A DNA stretch of 64,000 nt from Vibrio maritimus (GTDB taxonomy: Bacteria; Pseudomonadota; Gammaproteobacteria; Enterobacterales; Vibrionaceae), in NCBI RefSeq assembly GCF_021441885.1, contig NZ_CP090438.1:3224001-3288000 (forward strand). Direction: 5' to 3'. Position 1 is the stretch's first letter. Each line of letters starts with the position of its first letter. Below, in pieces: positions 7,617-16,503 of this stretch. The notes below the pieces were generated by a model, which worked only from the letters and a program-made list of their open reading frames with translations, ran no database searches and was not told where the DNA came from. Position numbers and translations under genes: made by a program.

Positions 7617-8441
7617 TTACTTGTTACGACGACGTACGATGTACTTGTCAGTGCGCTTGTTCTTACGAGTCTTAAAGCCTTTAGTTGGCTGACCCCAAGG
7701 AGATACTGGGTGACGGCCACCAGAAGTACGACCTTCACCACCACCGTGTGGGTGGTCTACTGGGTTCATTACCACACCGCGAACGGTTGGACGAACACCG
7801 CGCCAGCGGCTAGCACCAGCTTTACCTAGTTCACGTAGCATGTGCTCAGCATTACCAACTTCACCGATAGTTGCACGGCCTTCTGATAGTACTTTGCGCA
7901 TTTCGCCAGAACGTAGGCGTAGAGTTACATATGCACCATCGCGAGCGATTATTTGTGCGTATGCACCTGCAGAACGAGCAATTTGTGCACCTTTACCAGG
8001 CTTAAGTTCAACACAGTGTACTGTAGAACCTACTGGGATGTTGCGCATTGGCAGAGTGTTACCTGCTTTGATAGGCGCATCAACACCAGATTGGATTTGG
8101 TCACCCGCTTGGATGCCTTTTGGTGCAATGATGTAGCGACGCTCACCGTCTGCGTACAGAACTAGAGCGATGTTTGCGCTACGGTTTGGATCGTATTCTA
8201 GGCGCTCAACTTTCGCTGGGATGCCATCTTTAGTACGTTTGAAGTCAACCAAACGGTAATGATGCTTGTGACCACCACCGATGTGACGTACTGTGATACG
8301 ACCGTTGTTGTTACGACCACCGTTCTTAGAGTTTTTCTCTAGAAGTGGAGCGTAAGGCTTACCTTTGTGAAGGTCAGCATTAACAACTTTAACTACGTGA
8401 CGACGACCAGGGGAAGTCGGCTTACATTTAACAATAGCCAT
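7617..8441 (-). CDS. rplB: 50S ribosomal protein L2
   Basis: L2 is essential for subunit joining and lies close to the peptidyl-transferase centre. The 274-residue product contains the conserved NPVDHPHGGGEGRTSGGRHP segment around residues 224-243, including the histidine tied to peptidyl-transferase function, and ends in a basic tail KYIVRRRNK. It is located between rplW and rpsS. Confidence 0.98.
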   Translation of the reverse strand: MAIVKCKPTSPGRRHVVKVVNADLHKGKPYAPLLEKNSKNGGRNNNGRITVRHIGGGHKHHYRLVDFKRTKDGIPAKVERLEYDPNRSANIALVLYADGERRYIIAPKGIQAGDQIQSGVDAPIKAGNTLPMRNIPVGSTVHCVELKPGKGAQIARSAGAYAQIIARDGAYVTLRLRSGEMRKVLSEGRATIGEVGNAEHMLRELGKAGASRWRGVRPTVRGVVMNPVDHPHGGGEGRTSGGRHPVSPWGQPTKGFKTRKNKRTDKYIVRRRNK

Positions 8442-8456
8442 TGTTTAACTCTCCTG

Positions 8457-8759
8457 TTATTCCGCACCGCCAACGAAGTCAAGATCTTGACCTTCCGCCA
8501 GAGTCACATACGCCTTCTTAACGTCGCTGCGGCGACCTTGACGTAGACCTTGACGTTTAGTCTTACCCTTAAGAACAAGAGTATTTACAGACTTAACTTC
8601 AACTTCAAATAGCTTTTCTACAGCTGCTTTGATCTCTTTCTTAGTTGCATCTTTAGCTACTTTGAAAACGATAGTGTTCGCTTTCTCAGCTGCCATAGTT
8701 GCTTTTTCAGAGATGTGCGGAGCACGTAGAACTTTTAGGATACGCTCTTCAGTGATCAT
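8457..8759 (-). CDS. rplW: 50S ribosomal protein L23
   Basis: L23 lies at the exit of the peptide tunnel and docks trigger factor and SRP. The 100-residue product starts MITEERILKVLRAPHISEKA and carries the basic loop GKTKRQGLRQGRRSDVKKA. Its ATG overlaps the rplD stop by four bases, an ATGA-type junction that implies coupled translation. Confidence 0.98.
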   Translation of the reverse strand: MITEERILKVLRAPHISEKATMAAEKANTIVFKVAKDATKKEIKAAVEKLFEVEVKSVNTLVLKGKTKRQGLRQGRRSDVKKAYVTLAEGQDLDFVGGAE

Positions 8760-9358
8760 GCTAGCATCTCCTCAACTTGTTTAACTGCAGCAGCAGTAAT
8801 AACAACTTTGTCGAACGCGATTAGAGAAACTGGGTCGATACCAGCTACGTCACGTGCGTCAACTTTGTATAGGTTACGAGCAGCTAGGAATAGATTCTCA
8901 TCTACTTCGCTAGTCACGATTAGCGCATCTGTTAGCTCAAGCTCTTTAAGCTTAGCTACAAGCTCTTTAGTTTTTGGAGCTTCTACAGAGAAGTTATCAA
9001 CAACGATTAGACGCTCTTGACGAACTAGCTCAGAAAGAATGCTCTTCATAGCACCGCGGTACATTTTCTTGTTAACTTTTTGGCTGTGATCTTGTGGTTT
9101 CGCAGCAAAAGTAACACCACCTGTACGCCAGATTGGGCTACGAATTGTACCAGCACGTGCACGGCCAGTACCTTTTTGACGCCATGGCTTAGCGCCACCG
9201 CCAGATACTTCAGAACGAGTCTTTTGAGCGCGAGTACCTTGACGAGCACCTGCTGCATACGCAACAACTACTTGGTGTACTAGAGCTTCGTTGAAGTCAC
9301 GTCCGAAAGTAGTCTCGGAAACAGTTAGTGCATCAGCACCTTTAACCATCAATTCCAT
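8756..9358 (-). CDS. rplD: 50S ribosomal protein L4, likely S10-operon autoregulator
   Basis: L4 reaches into the peptide tunnel. In E. coli and several other gammaproteobacteria it also represses the S10 operon by acting on the leader RNA, both on transcription and on translation. The 200-residue product has the tunnel loop GGAKPWRQKGTGRARAG (about residues 54-70) and the highly conserved RPQDHSQKVNKK-like segment (here AKPQDHSQKVNKKMYRGA). A long leader before rpsJ fits the same control here. Confidence 0.97.
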   Translation of the reverse strand: MELMVKGADALTVSETTFGRDFNEALVHQVVVAYAAGARQGTRAQKTRSEVSGGGAKPWRQKGTGRARAGTIRSPIWRTGGVTFAAKPQDHSQKVNKKMYRGAMKSILSELVRQERLIVVDNFSVEAPKTKELVAKLKELELTDALIVTSEVDENLFLAARNLYKVDARDVAGIDPVSLIAFDKVVITAAAVKQVEEMLA

Positions 9359-9374
9359 TACTTACTCCTAGACG

Positions 9375-10004
9375 TTAAGCTTTAATAGCTGGTTTAACGA
9401 TCACGTTGCCGCCTGTTGAGCCTGGTACTGCACCTTTGATAAGAAGCAGATTGCGCTCAGCGTCAACACGTACGATCTCTAGGTTTTGAGTCGTTACACG
9501 CTCAGCACCCATGTGACCTGCCATTTTTTTGCCTTTAAATACGCGACCTGGAGTTTGGCACTGACCAATTGAACCCGGAGCACGGTGAGACAAAGAGTTA
9601 CCGTGAGTAGCATCTTGAGTAGAGAAGTTCCAACGCTTAACAGCGCCTTGGAAACCTTTACCTTTAGAAGTACCAGTAACGTCTACTTTTTTAACGTCGT
9701 TGAATAGTTCTACGTTTAGCTCAGCGCCAACTTCAAACTCTTCGCCGTTTTCCAAACGGAATTCCCAAAGACCGCGACCTGCTTCAACACCTGCTTTCGC
9801 AAAGTGGCCAGCTTCTGGCTTAGAAACACGGCTAGCTTTCTTAGCACCTGCAGTTACCTGGATTGCTGCATAACCGTCTGCTTCAAGTGTACGTACTTGA
9901 GTTACACGGTTCGCTTCAACCTCAACAACTGTTACAGGGATAGAAACGCCTTCTTCGGTAAAAATGCGGGTCATACCCACTTTACGTCCGACTAGACCAA
10001 TCAT
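9375..10004 (-). CDS. rplC: 50S ribosomal protein L3
   Basis: L3 is an early assembly protein whose central loop approaches the peptidyl-transferase centre. The 209-residue product begins MIGLVGRKVGMTRIFTEEGV. It includes the TKGKGFQG-like segment (GTSKGKGFQGAVKRWNF) and a SIGQCQTPGRVFKGKKMAGH stretch; the Gln in that motif is the residue methylated by PrmB in E. coli. It is the second gene of the S10 operon. Confidence 0.98.
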   Translation of the reverse strand: MIGLVGRKVGMTRIFTEEGVSIPVTVVEVEANRVTQVRTLEADGYAAIQVTAGAKKASRVSKPEAGHFAKAGVEAGRGLWEFRLENGEEFEVGAELNVELFNDVKKVDVTGTSKGKGFQGAVKRWNFSTQDATHGNSLSHRAPGSIGQCQTPGRVFKGKKMAGHMGAERVTTQNLEIVRVDAERNLLLIKGAVPGSTGGNVIVKPAIKA

Positions 10005-10018
10005 TCTTCTAATCTCCC

Positions 10019-10330
10019 TTAACCTAGGCTGATTTGAACATCAACGCCAGCAGCAAGATCAAGACGCATTAGAGCGTCAACAGTTTTGTCTGTTGGCTCA
10101 ACGATGTCGATCAAACGCTTGTGAGTACGGATTTCGTACTGGTCACGTGCATCTTTGTTGACGTGTGGAGAGATAAGAACAGTGAAACGCTCTTTACGAG
10201 TAGGTAGTGGAATTGGACCACGAACCTGTGCGCCGGTACGCTTAGCTGTTTCAACGATTTCCGCAGTTGACTGGTCGATTAGTTTATAATCGAAAGCCTT
10301 TAGGCGGATACGAATACGTTGGTTCTGCAT
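10019..10330 (-). CDS. rpsJ: 30S ribosomal protein S10 / NusE
   Basis: S10 belongs to the head of the small subunit and, as NusE, pairs with NusB in transcription antitermination and links ribosomes to NusG. The ATG at 10328-10330 gives the 103-residue product MQNQRIRIRLKAFDYKLIDQ. A frame five codons longer (from 10345) has no counterpart in the family. A GGAG site lies nine bases upstream. It is the first gene of the S10 operon. Confidence 0.97.
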   Translation of the reverse strand: MQNQRIRIRLKAFDYKLIDQSTAEIVETAKRTGAQVRGPIPLPTRKERFTVLISPHVNKDARDQYEIRTHKRLIDIVEPTDKTVDALMRLDLAAGVDVQISLG

Positions 10331-10593
10331 GAGACAGAGCTCCAATAATTAAAAATTACACAAACAATATCGCCACTCATACTCGCGAAGGCGAGAGAAT
10401 GCCGATTGATTTATGTGAAACCGTAGCACTCTAATTGAGCGCATTGTCAGCTAATTTTCGATTCACTCACTGCGAGGCAGAGAGTCAATTGTATTAACTG
10501 CGAACATAAGCTGAGTCTACGTTACTAAGCACCTTGCCGAGGCAATTTGCTTACTCCTCTTTGCTCATTGGTTCACAACTGAACTAAGTCAGT
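10331..10593 (-). promoter_or_regulatory. S10 operon 5' leader (putative L4-responsive)
   Basis: About 260 bases separate the predicted transcription start from rpsJ. The transcript has several short complementary segments, including a stem in the last 80 bases (TCTCGCCTTCGCGAG region) followed by TAATTTTTAATT. In E. coli a leader in this place responds to L4 through two hairpins, and related leaders are known in Vibrio. The exact L4-binding fold was not derived here. Confidence 0.6.
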
Positions 10594-10600
10594 GGGCGGT

Positions 10601-10628
10601 ATTATACAGATCACAAAACGGGATGCAA
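10601..10628 (-). promoter_or_regulatory. S10 operon promoter
   Basis: On the minus strand TTGCAT (10623-10628) and a perfect TATAAT (10601-10606) are separated by 16 bases and followed by the GC-rich discriminator ACCGCCC, as expected of a strong, stringently controlled promoter. It is the only good promoter in the bfr-rpsJ gap. Confidence 0.85.
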
Positions 10629-10701
10629 TAGGTGGGGGAAAATTAAACGAATTTTGTTTTAGGGCCTAGTGGCTTGATACTAGGCCCTAGATTTTAGTGT
10701 C

Positions 10702-11178
10702 CTACTCTTCATCGACAAACTGAGCTTGTAGGTAGTTTTCGATCCCTACTTTCTCGATGAGTCCAAGTTGAGTTTCGAGCCAATCAACGTGTTCCTCTTC
10801 ATCATTTAAGATGTCCTGGAATAAGTCGCGAGACACAAAGTCTCGTGTATCTTCGGCGTAGGCAATGGCATCCTTTAAGTCAGGGATTGCGATCATTTCC
10901 AGTTTTAAATCACATTCGAGCATCTCTTTGGTGTCTTCACCAATCATCAGTTTCCCGAGATCTTGGAGATTAGGAAGCCCTTCGAGAAACAAGATACGCT
11001 CTATGAGATGGTCAGCATGTTTCATCTCATCGATAGATTCGTGATATTCCTTATCTGCTAGGTGCTTTAAGCCCCAGTCTTTGTACATTCTTGCGTGTAG
11101 GAAGTATTGATTGATAGCAACGAGCTCGTTGCCGAGAATTTTATTGAGATGTTGAATGATGATTGGATCGCCTTTCAT
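10702..11178 (-). CDS. bfr: Bacterioferritin
   Basis: Bacterioferritin forms a 24-subunit haem-containing shell that oxidises Fe(II) and stores ferric iron. The 158-residue product has the family length. It contains ferroxidase ligands in the segments NELVAINQYF (Glu18 in the numbering of the translation), DEMKHADHLIERILFLEG (Glu51, His54) and DEEEHVDWLE, and the haem-ligand Met is in the region ERILFLEGLPN. It follows bfd by 81 bases. Confidence 0.97.
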   Translation of the reverse strand: MKGDPIIIQHLNKILGNELVAINQYFLHARMYKDWGLKHLADKEYHESIDEMKHADHLIERILFLEGLPNLQDLGKLMIGEDTKEMLECDLKLEMIAIPDLKDAIAYAEDTRDFVSRDLFQDILNDEEEHVDWLETQLGLIEKVGIENYLQAQFVDEE

Positions 11179-11259
11179 GACAAAGCCCTCCTCTTTGGCT
11201 CACTATTAACTGTAGAACCAATTGGGGAGGTGTCAAAGCAACCTGGCGAAGGTTTTGGG

Positions 11260-11448
11260 TTAGCTTACTTTTGCAAGCTGCAACGCCTGTGTTTCACTTA
11301 GGATTTCTTTTGCTTGTTTAACGCATTTACCACATTGAGAGCCAAGAGATGTGCACCTTCTGATAGTACGCATATCACTGATGCCCTCTTCAATAGCGAG
11401 CTTACGCAATTTTTTATCAGAGACGCCGTGGCATAAACAAACAAACAT
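11260..11448 (-). CDS. bfd: Bacterioferritin-associated ferredoxin
   Basis: Bfd is a small [2Fe-2S] protein that passes electrons to bacterioferritin to release stored iron. The ATG at 11446-11448 gives 62 residues starting MFVCLCHGVSDKKLRKLAIE. The four cluster cysteines are in VCLCHG and in SLGSQCGKCV, the usual Cys-X-Cys and C-X2-C pattern. An upstream start adding five residues is not needed. A Fur-like site lies upstream, which fits induction under iron shortage. Confidence 0.95.
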   Translation of the reverse strand: MFVCLCHGVSDKKLRKLAIEEGISDMRTIRRCTSLGSQCGKCVKQAKEILSETQALQLAKVS

Positions 11449-11485
11449 AAAACAATCCTTCACAATTCACGGAGTAGAATATAAA

Positions 11486-11500
11486 CGAGAATTGTTAGCA
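11486..11500. promoter_or_regulatory. Possible Fur box upstream of bfd
   Basis: On the minus strand TGCTAAC-A-ATTCTCG matches the 7-1-7 Fur consensus (TGATAAT-N-ATTATCA) at 11 of 14 positions. It lies about 40 bases before the bfd start, a position that would overlap the promoter. Bfd is Fur-repressed in E. coli. The call rests on the motif and context only. Confidence 0.5.
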
Positions 11501-11580
11501 TTACCAGTGCTATTTTTACCTAAATTTACTTAGTTTGGCTAAGTCTATGAACAGGCTTTAGATTTATTTTCAGATAAAAA

Positions 11581-11604
11581 AAGAGGAGCCTAAGCTCCTC
11601 TTTT
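11581..11604. terminator. Terminator at the end of the str operon
   Basis: AAGAGGAGCcTAaGCTCCTCTTTT is a nine-pair stem with a small loop, flanked by an A-run on one side and a T-run on the other. It ends the minus-strand tufA transcript 30 bases after the stop. Confidence 0.9.
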
Positions 11605-11632
11605 CGCGTTTATTGCGATTATCAACTAAATA

Positions 11633-12817
11633 TTAGTCGAAGATCTTAGCAACAACACCAGCACCTACTGTACGGCCACCTTCACGGATAGCGAAACGTA
11701 GGCCTTCATCCATTGCGATTGGAGCGATTAGCTCAACTTTCATTTGGATGTTGTCGCCAGGCATTACCATTTCTACGCCGTCTGGTAGAGAGATATCACC
11801 AGTTACGTCAGTTGTACGGAAGTAGAACTGTGGACGGTAGCCTTTGAAGAACGGAGTATGACGGCCGCCTTCGTCTTTAGAAAGTACGTATACTTCAGAC
11901 TCGAACTTAGTGTGTGGGTTGATTGAGCCAGGAGCTGCAAGAACTTGACCACGTTCAACTTCGTCACGCTTAGTACCACGTAGAAGTGCACCAACGTTCT
12001 CACCAGCGCGACCTTCGTCAAGAAGCTTACGGAACATCTCAACACCAGTACAAGTAGTAGTTGTAGTCTCTTTGATACCTACGATTTCTACTTCGTCACC
12101 TACGCGTAGGATACCACGCTCGATACGACCAGTTACAACAGTACCACGACCTTGGATCGAGAATACGTCTTCGATTGGTAGTAGGAATGGTTGGTCTACT
12201 GCACGCTCTGGCTCTGGGATGTAAGAGTCTAGTGCTTCAGCAAGCTCAACGATTTTGTCTTCCCACTGCTTCTCGCCGTTTAGAGCGCCTAGTGCAGAAC
12301 CTTGGATAACTGGTAGGTCATCACCTGGGAATTCGTACTCAGATAGAAGTTCACGAACTTCCATTTCTACTAGCTCTAGAAGCTCTTCATCGTCAACCAT
12401 GTCACATTTGTTCATGAATACGATGATGTATGGGATACCAACCTGACGGCCTAGTAGGATGTGCTCACGAGTCTGAGGCATTGGGCCGTCAGTTGCAGCA
12501 ACAACTAGGATACCACCGTCCATCTGTGCAGCACCAGTGATCATGTTCTTAACATAATCCGCGTGTCCTGGACAGTCTACGTGTGCGTAGTGACGAGTTG
12601 GAGTGTCGTACTCAACGTGAGAAGTTGCGATTGTGATACCGCGCTCACGCTCTTCTGGAGCGTTATCGATAGATGCGAAGTCTTTCGCTTCACCGCCGTA
12701 CACTTTAGCTAGAGTAGTACAGATTGCAGCAGTTAGAGTTGTTTTACCGTGGTCAACGTGGCCGATAGTACCAACGTTAACGTGCGGTTTAGTACGTTCA
12801 AATTTTTCTTTAGACAC
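11633..12817 (-). CDS. tufA: Elongation factor Tu
   Basis: EF-Tu delivers aminoacyl-tRNA to the ribosome as a GTP complex. The 394-residue product has the G1 motif GHVDHGKT (residues 19-26), the G3 motif DCPGH and the G4 motif NKCD, then domains II and III ending GAGVVAKIFD. Lying directly after fusA in the str operon makes it the tufA copy; a second copy elsewhere is usual in this group. Confidence 0.98.
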   Translation of the reverse strand: MSKEKFERTKPHVNVGTIGHVDHGKTTLTAAICTTLAKVYGGEAKDFASIDNAPEERERGITIATSHVEYDTPTRHYAHVDCPGHADYVKNMITGAAQMDGGILVVAATDGPMPQTREHILLGRQVGIPYIIVFMNKCDMVDDEELLELVEMEVRELLSEYEFPGDDLPVIQGSALGALNGEKQWEDKIVELAEALDSYIPEPERAVDQPFLLPIEDVFSIQGRGTVVTGRIERGILRVGDEVEIVGIKETTTTTCTGVEMFRKLLDEGRAGENVGALLRGTKRDEVERGQVLAAPGSINPHTKFESEVYVLSKDEGGRHTPFFKGYRPQFYFRTTDVTGDISLPDGVEMVMPGDNIQMKVELIAPIAMDEGLRFAIREGGRTVGAGVVAKIFD

Positions 12818-12940
12818 GATCGTGTTCCTTCCTAGTTATGATTCGCCCCGAGAACGAATTTTGTCGGGGCGCGCCAGAATTTGCTATTTTATGCGTCAAT
12901 TTTACTCAACGCAACAGATTCATTACTAAACAATAGCTGA

Positions 12941-15037
12941 TTAGCTGCGCTGTGCAATAATCGCATCAGCCACATTCTTCGGAGTCTCAGCGTATTCGCT
13001 AAATTCCATCGAATATGACGCACGACCCTGGGTCGCACTACGCAAGTCAGTTGCGTAACCAAACATCTCAGAGAGCGGTACTTGCGCACGGATGATCTTA
13101 AGGCCAGCGTGGCCGTCATCCATACCTTCGATCATGCCGCGGCGACGGTTAAGGTCACCAACAACATCACCCATCCAATCTTCTGGAGTCGTTACTTCAA
13201 CCTTCATCATTGGCTCAAGCAGAACAGGTTGTGCTTCAAGCGCACCTTTTCTGAAGGCCATCGAGCCGGCGATCTTAAACGCCATCTCGCTAGAGTCGAC
13301 ATCATGGTAAGAGCCATCGTACAGTGTTGCTTTGACATCCAGTACAGGATAGCCAGCAAGAACACCGTTGTTCATCTGCTCTTCGATACCTTTCGATACC
13401 GAGCTGATGTATTCCTTAGGAACCACACCACCCACGATCTCGTCAACGAACACAAACCCTTCACCCGCTTCAGATGGCTCAAGCTTAAGCCATACGTGAC
13501 CATATTGACCACGACCACCTGATTGGCGAACAAATTTGCCTTCAACTTCTGTGCTGCCGCGAATCGTTTCGCGGTACGCAACTTGAGGTTTACCCACGTT
13601 GCAATCAACACTGAATTCACGCTTCATACGGTCAACGATGATGTCTAGGTGAAGCTCACCCATACCTGAAATTAGCGTTTGGCCAGTTTCATCATCGGTT
13701 TCCACACGGAACGACGGGTCTTCTGCGGCTAGTTTACCTAGCGCAATACCCATTTTCTCTTGGTCAGCTTGAGAGCGAGGCTCTACCGCGATCTGAATAA
13801 CTGGCTCAGGGAATTCCATGCGCTCAAGAATCACTTTGTGGTTCTGGTCACACAGGGTATCACCTGTCGTTACGTCTTTCAGACCAATCGCTGCTGCAAT
13901 GTCACCCGCACGAACTTCTTTTACTTCTTCGCGCTTGTTCGAGTGCATCTGAACGATACGGCCAAAGCGTTCACGCTTTTGCTTCACTGAGTTATAAACG
14001 GCATCACCCGAGTTTACGACACCTGAGTAAACGCGCATAAACGCAAGGGTGCCTACAAACGGGTCAGTTGCAATCTTAAATGCAAGTGCAGCGAATGGTT
14101 CGTTGTCGTCAGCATGACGCTCTACTTCGTTCTCATCATCGTCGATACCTTTGATCGCAGGTACGTCTACTGGAGAAGGAAGGTATTCGATAACCGCGTC
14201 TAGTACCGCTTGCACACCTTTGTTCTTAAATGCACTACCACATGTTGCGAGTACAATTTCGTTATTTAGTGTACGAGTACGCAGACCCGCCTTGATTTCA
14301 GCTTCCGTTAGTTCGCCTTCTTCAAGGTACTTATCCATCAACTCTTCGCTTGCTTCTGCAGCGGCTTCAACCATGTTGTTGCGCCACTCTTCAGCTTCAT
14401 CTTGCAGTTCTGCTGGAATCTCTTCGTAAGTGAAGGTCATGCCTTGATCGGCATCGTTCCAGTTGATTGCTTTCATCTTGATAAGGTCGATGACACCTTT
14501 GAACTCATCTTCTGCACCAATATTTAATTGGATTGGAACTGGGTTCGCACCAAGACGATTTTTAATTTGGTCCACAACGCGTAGGAAGTCTGCGCCTGCA
14601 CGGTCCATCTTGTTCACAAATACCATACGTGGAACGTGATATTTATCAGCTTGACGCCATACAGTTTCAGACTGAGGTTCAACACCTGATGAGCCACAGA
14701 ATACAACCACTGCACCATCAAGCACACGCAAAGAACGCTCTACTTCGATAGTAAAGTCAACGTGTCCAGGGGTATCAATGATGTTTACGCGATGATCTTG
14801 GAATTGTGCTTCCATACCACGCCAGAAGGTAGTAGTCGCAGCAGATGTGATAGTGATACCACGCTCTTGCTCCTGCTCCATCCAGTCCATGGTTGCAGCA
14901 CCATCGTGAACTTCGCCGATTTTGTGAGAAAGGCCAGTGTAGAACAGAATACGCTCACTTGTGGTTGTTTTACCTGCATCTACGTGAGCAACGATACCGA
15001 TATTACGATAGCGCTCAATAGGAGTTTTACGAGCCAC
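12941..15037 (-). CDS. fusA: Elongation factor G
   Basis: EF-G moves the ribosome along mRNA and, with RRF, splits it after termination. The 698-residue product has the GTPase motifs AHVDAGKTT (G1, about residue 16), DTPGHVDFT (G3) and NKMDR (G4), followed by domains II to V, with GRGQYGHVWL in domain IV. A strong hairpin lies between rpsG and this gene. It is the canonical str-operon EF-G. Confidence 0.98.
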   Translation of the reverse strand: MARKTPIERYRNIGIVAHVDAGKTTTSERILFYTGLSHKIGEVHDGAATMDWMEQEQERGITITSAATTTFWRGMEAQFQDHRVNIIDTPGHVDFTIEVERSLRVLDGAVVVFCGSSGVEPQSETVWRQADKYHVPRMVFVNKMDRAGADFLRVVDQIKNRLGANPVPIQLNIGAEDEFKGVIDLIKMKAINWNDADQGMTFTYEEIPAELQDEAEEWRNNMVEAAAEASEELMDKYLEEGELTEAEIKAGLRTRTLNNEIVLATCGSAFKNKGVQAVLDAVIEYLPSPVDVPAIKGIDDDENEVERHADDNEPFAALAFKIATDPFVGTLAFMRVYSGVVNSGDAVYNSVKQKRERFGRIVQMHSNKREEVKEVRAGDIAAAIGLKDVTTGDTLCDQNHKVILERMEFPEPVIQIAVEPRSQADQEKMGIALGKLAAEDPSFRVETDDETGQTLISGMGELHLDIIVDRMKREFSVDCNVGKPQVAYRETIRGSTEVEGKFVRQSGGRGQYGHVWLKLEPSEAGEGFVFVDEIVGGVVPKEYISSVSKGIEEQMNNGVLAGYPVLDVKATLYDGSYHDVDSSEMAFKIAGSMAFRKGALEAQPVLLEPMMKVEVTTPEDWMGDVVGDLNRRRGMIEGMDDGHAGLKIIRAQVPLSEMFGYATDLRSATQGRASYSMEFSEYAETPKNVADAIIAQRS

Positions 15038-15078
15038 GATTGTATCCTCTTACTAAGGTTAACCTTAGAGTATAGAAA

Positions 15079-15105
15079 AGTGCTGCGAGAGAACCTCGCA
15101 GCACT
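15079..15105 (-). terminator. Strong intra-operon hairpin between rpsG and fusA
   Basis: A perfect 11-base-pair stem (AGTGCTGCGAG / CTCGCAGCACT) with a five-base loop lies in the rpsG-fusA gap. On the minus strand it is followed by TTTTC and then mixed sequence, so it could act as a partial terminator or as a processing or stability stem within the str transcript. Confidence 0.6.
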
Positions 15106-15114
15106 GAAAAGGTA

Positions 15115-15585
15115 TTACCAGCGGTAATGAGCAAACGCTTTGTTAGCGTCAGCCATGCGGTGAACGTCTTCACGTTTCTTAACCGCAGTACCTTTGTTCT
15201 CAGACGCGTCTAGCATTTCAGCAGCTAGGCGTTGAGCCATAGATTTTTCACCACGCTTACGCGCAGCTTCAACCAACCAACGCATAGCAAGTGCGTTACG
15301 GCGAACCGGACGAACTTCTACTGGTACTTGGTAAGTTGAACCACCTACACGGCGAGATTTAACCTCTACCGCTGGGCGAACATTTTCAAGAGCTTCTTCA
15401 AATACAGCTAAGTGGTCTTTGCCAGACTTCTCAGCCATAGTTTCTAGTGCACCGTAAACGATTTTTTCAGCAGTTGATTTCTTACCGTCAACCATTACGA
15501 TGTTTACAAATTTTGCCAGCAGCTCAGATTTGAACTTTGGATCTGGAAGGATCTTACGCTGACCAATTACGCGACGACGTGGCAT
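15115..15585 (-). CDS. rpsG: 30S ribosomal protein S7
   Basis: S7 nucleates assembly of the 16S 3' domain. In E. coli it also represses the str operon by binding the rpsL-rpsG junction. The 156-residue product begins MPRRRVIGQRKILPDPKFKS and has the beta-hairpin PVEVRPVRRNALAMRWLVEA. The 97-base rpsL-rpsG gap is long enough to hold the S7 target. Confidence 0.98.
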   Translation of the reverse strand: MPRRRVIGQRKILPDPKFKSELLAKFVNIVMVDGKKSTAEKIVYGALETMAEKSGKDHLAVFEEALENVRPAVEVKSRRVGGSTYQVPVEVRPVRRNALAMRWLVEAARKRGEKSMAQRLAAEMLDASENKGTAVKKREDVHRMADANKAFAHYRW

Positions 15586-15682
15586 GGATATTCTCCGTTG
15601 TCTTCTTCAGGTTATCCAAAACTTTTCAGTTTCTTCAAAAATTAAAAATAATTTAGTGTTTGGCCTTACTTAACGGAATCCA

Positions 15683-16057
15683 TTAAGACTTAGGACGCTT
15701 CACACCGTACTTAGAACGACCTTGTTTACGGTCATTTACGCCAGCACAGTCAAGTGCGCCGCGAACAGTGTGGTAACGTACACCCGGAAGGTCTTTAACA
15801 CGACCACCACGGATTAGAACAACTGAGTGCTCTTGAAGGTTGTGACCTTCACCGCCGATGTACGAAGTTACTTCGAAGCCGTTCGTTAGACGAACACGAC
15901 ATACTTTACGAAGTGCTGAGTTAGGTTTTTTAGGTGTAGTAGTGTAAACACGAGTACATACACCACGTTTTTGTGGGCACGCTTCTAGTGCAGGCACGTT
16001 GCTTTTAACAACTTGCTTTGCACGAGGCTTACGTACCAACTGGTTAATAGTTGCCAT
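15683..16057 (-). CDS. rpsL: 30S ribosomal protein S12
   Basis: S12 lies at the decoding centre. The 124-residue product begins MATINQLVRKPRAKQVVKSN and contains TTPKKPNSALRKVCRVRLTN with Lys43 unchanged. The KDLPGVRYH segment is also intact, so neither classical streptomycin-resistance site is altered. It is the first gene of the str operon, with a strong promoter about 80 bases upstream. Confidence 0.98.
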   Translation of the reverse strand: MATINQLVRKPRAKQVVKSNVPALEACPQKRGVCTRVYTTTPKKPNSALRKVCRVRLTNGFEVTSYIGGEGHNLQEHSVVLIRGGRVKDLPGVRYHTVRGALDCAGVNDRKQGRSKYGVKRPKS

Positions 16058-16136
16058 TAACTAGCTCCTGATTTACTTGAAAGTAAGCTTTGTGAAAAAT
16101 CTTGCCCCAATCACCAATGGCAATTAGGGACGCAAA

Positions 16137-16165
16137 ATTCTATGCAGCAGTGAGAGGTGTGTCAA
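16137..16165 (-). promoter_or_regulatory. str operon promoter
   Basis: On the minus strand a perfect TTGACA (16160-16165) and TAGAAT (16137-16142) are spaced by 17 bases and followed by TTTGCGTCCC. This is an excellent sigma-70 promoter, with a leader of about 70 bases before rpsL. Confidence 0.9.
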
Positions 16166-16232
16166 GAAATATACAGATCTTTTTTGGAATATGCGTATCT
16201 TAGTATCGATGACTAAGACATAAGAAAGAAGG

Positions 16233-16496
16233 TTAATCCCAAGTTGTGCTGGCAACGTGACGTTCAGTTAGCTCTACAAAGCCTTTAAAATCGGTCACTT
16301 GCAACGCTTGTCCATTATCCTTGGCCAAGCCACGCGCATCCATATCTTGTTCTAGAAAGTAGCACTGCCACTCTTGCGTCGTATCAACACTAACTACTAA
16401 GTAGCACGCACTCTCAACAAAAAGGACATCATCCCCTTTTTGCAGGTACGCCTTAGCCTGTTGATAGCCTACTTCGCTTTTAATAATGTGCAGCAT
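16233..16496 (-). CDS. tusB: Sulfurtransferase complex subunit TusB
   Basis: TusB is part of the TusBCD heterohexamer, which relays persulfide sulfur from TusA to TusE and on to MnmA for 2-thiolation of the wobble uridine in tRNA. The 87-residue product begins MLHIIKSEVGYQQAKAYLQK and belongs to the small DsrH-like family, somewhat shorter than the 95-residue E. coli protein. It is the third gene of tusDCB, seven bases after tusC, and leads on towards rpsL. Confidence 0.93.
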   Translation of the reverse strand: MLHIIKSEVGYQQAKAYLQKGDDVLFVESACYLVVSVDTTQEWQCYFLEQDMDARGLAKDNGQALQVTDFKGFVELTERHVASTTWD

Positions 16497-16503
16497 GGTA
16501 ATC

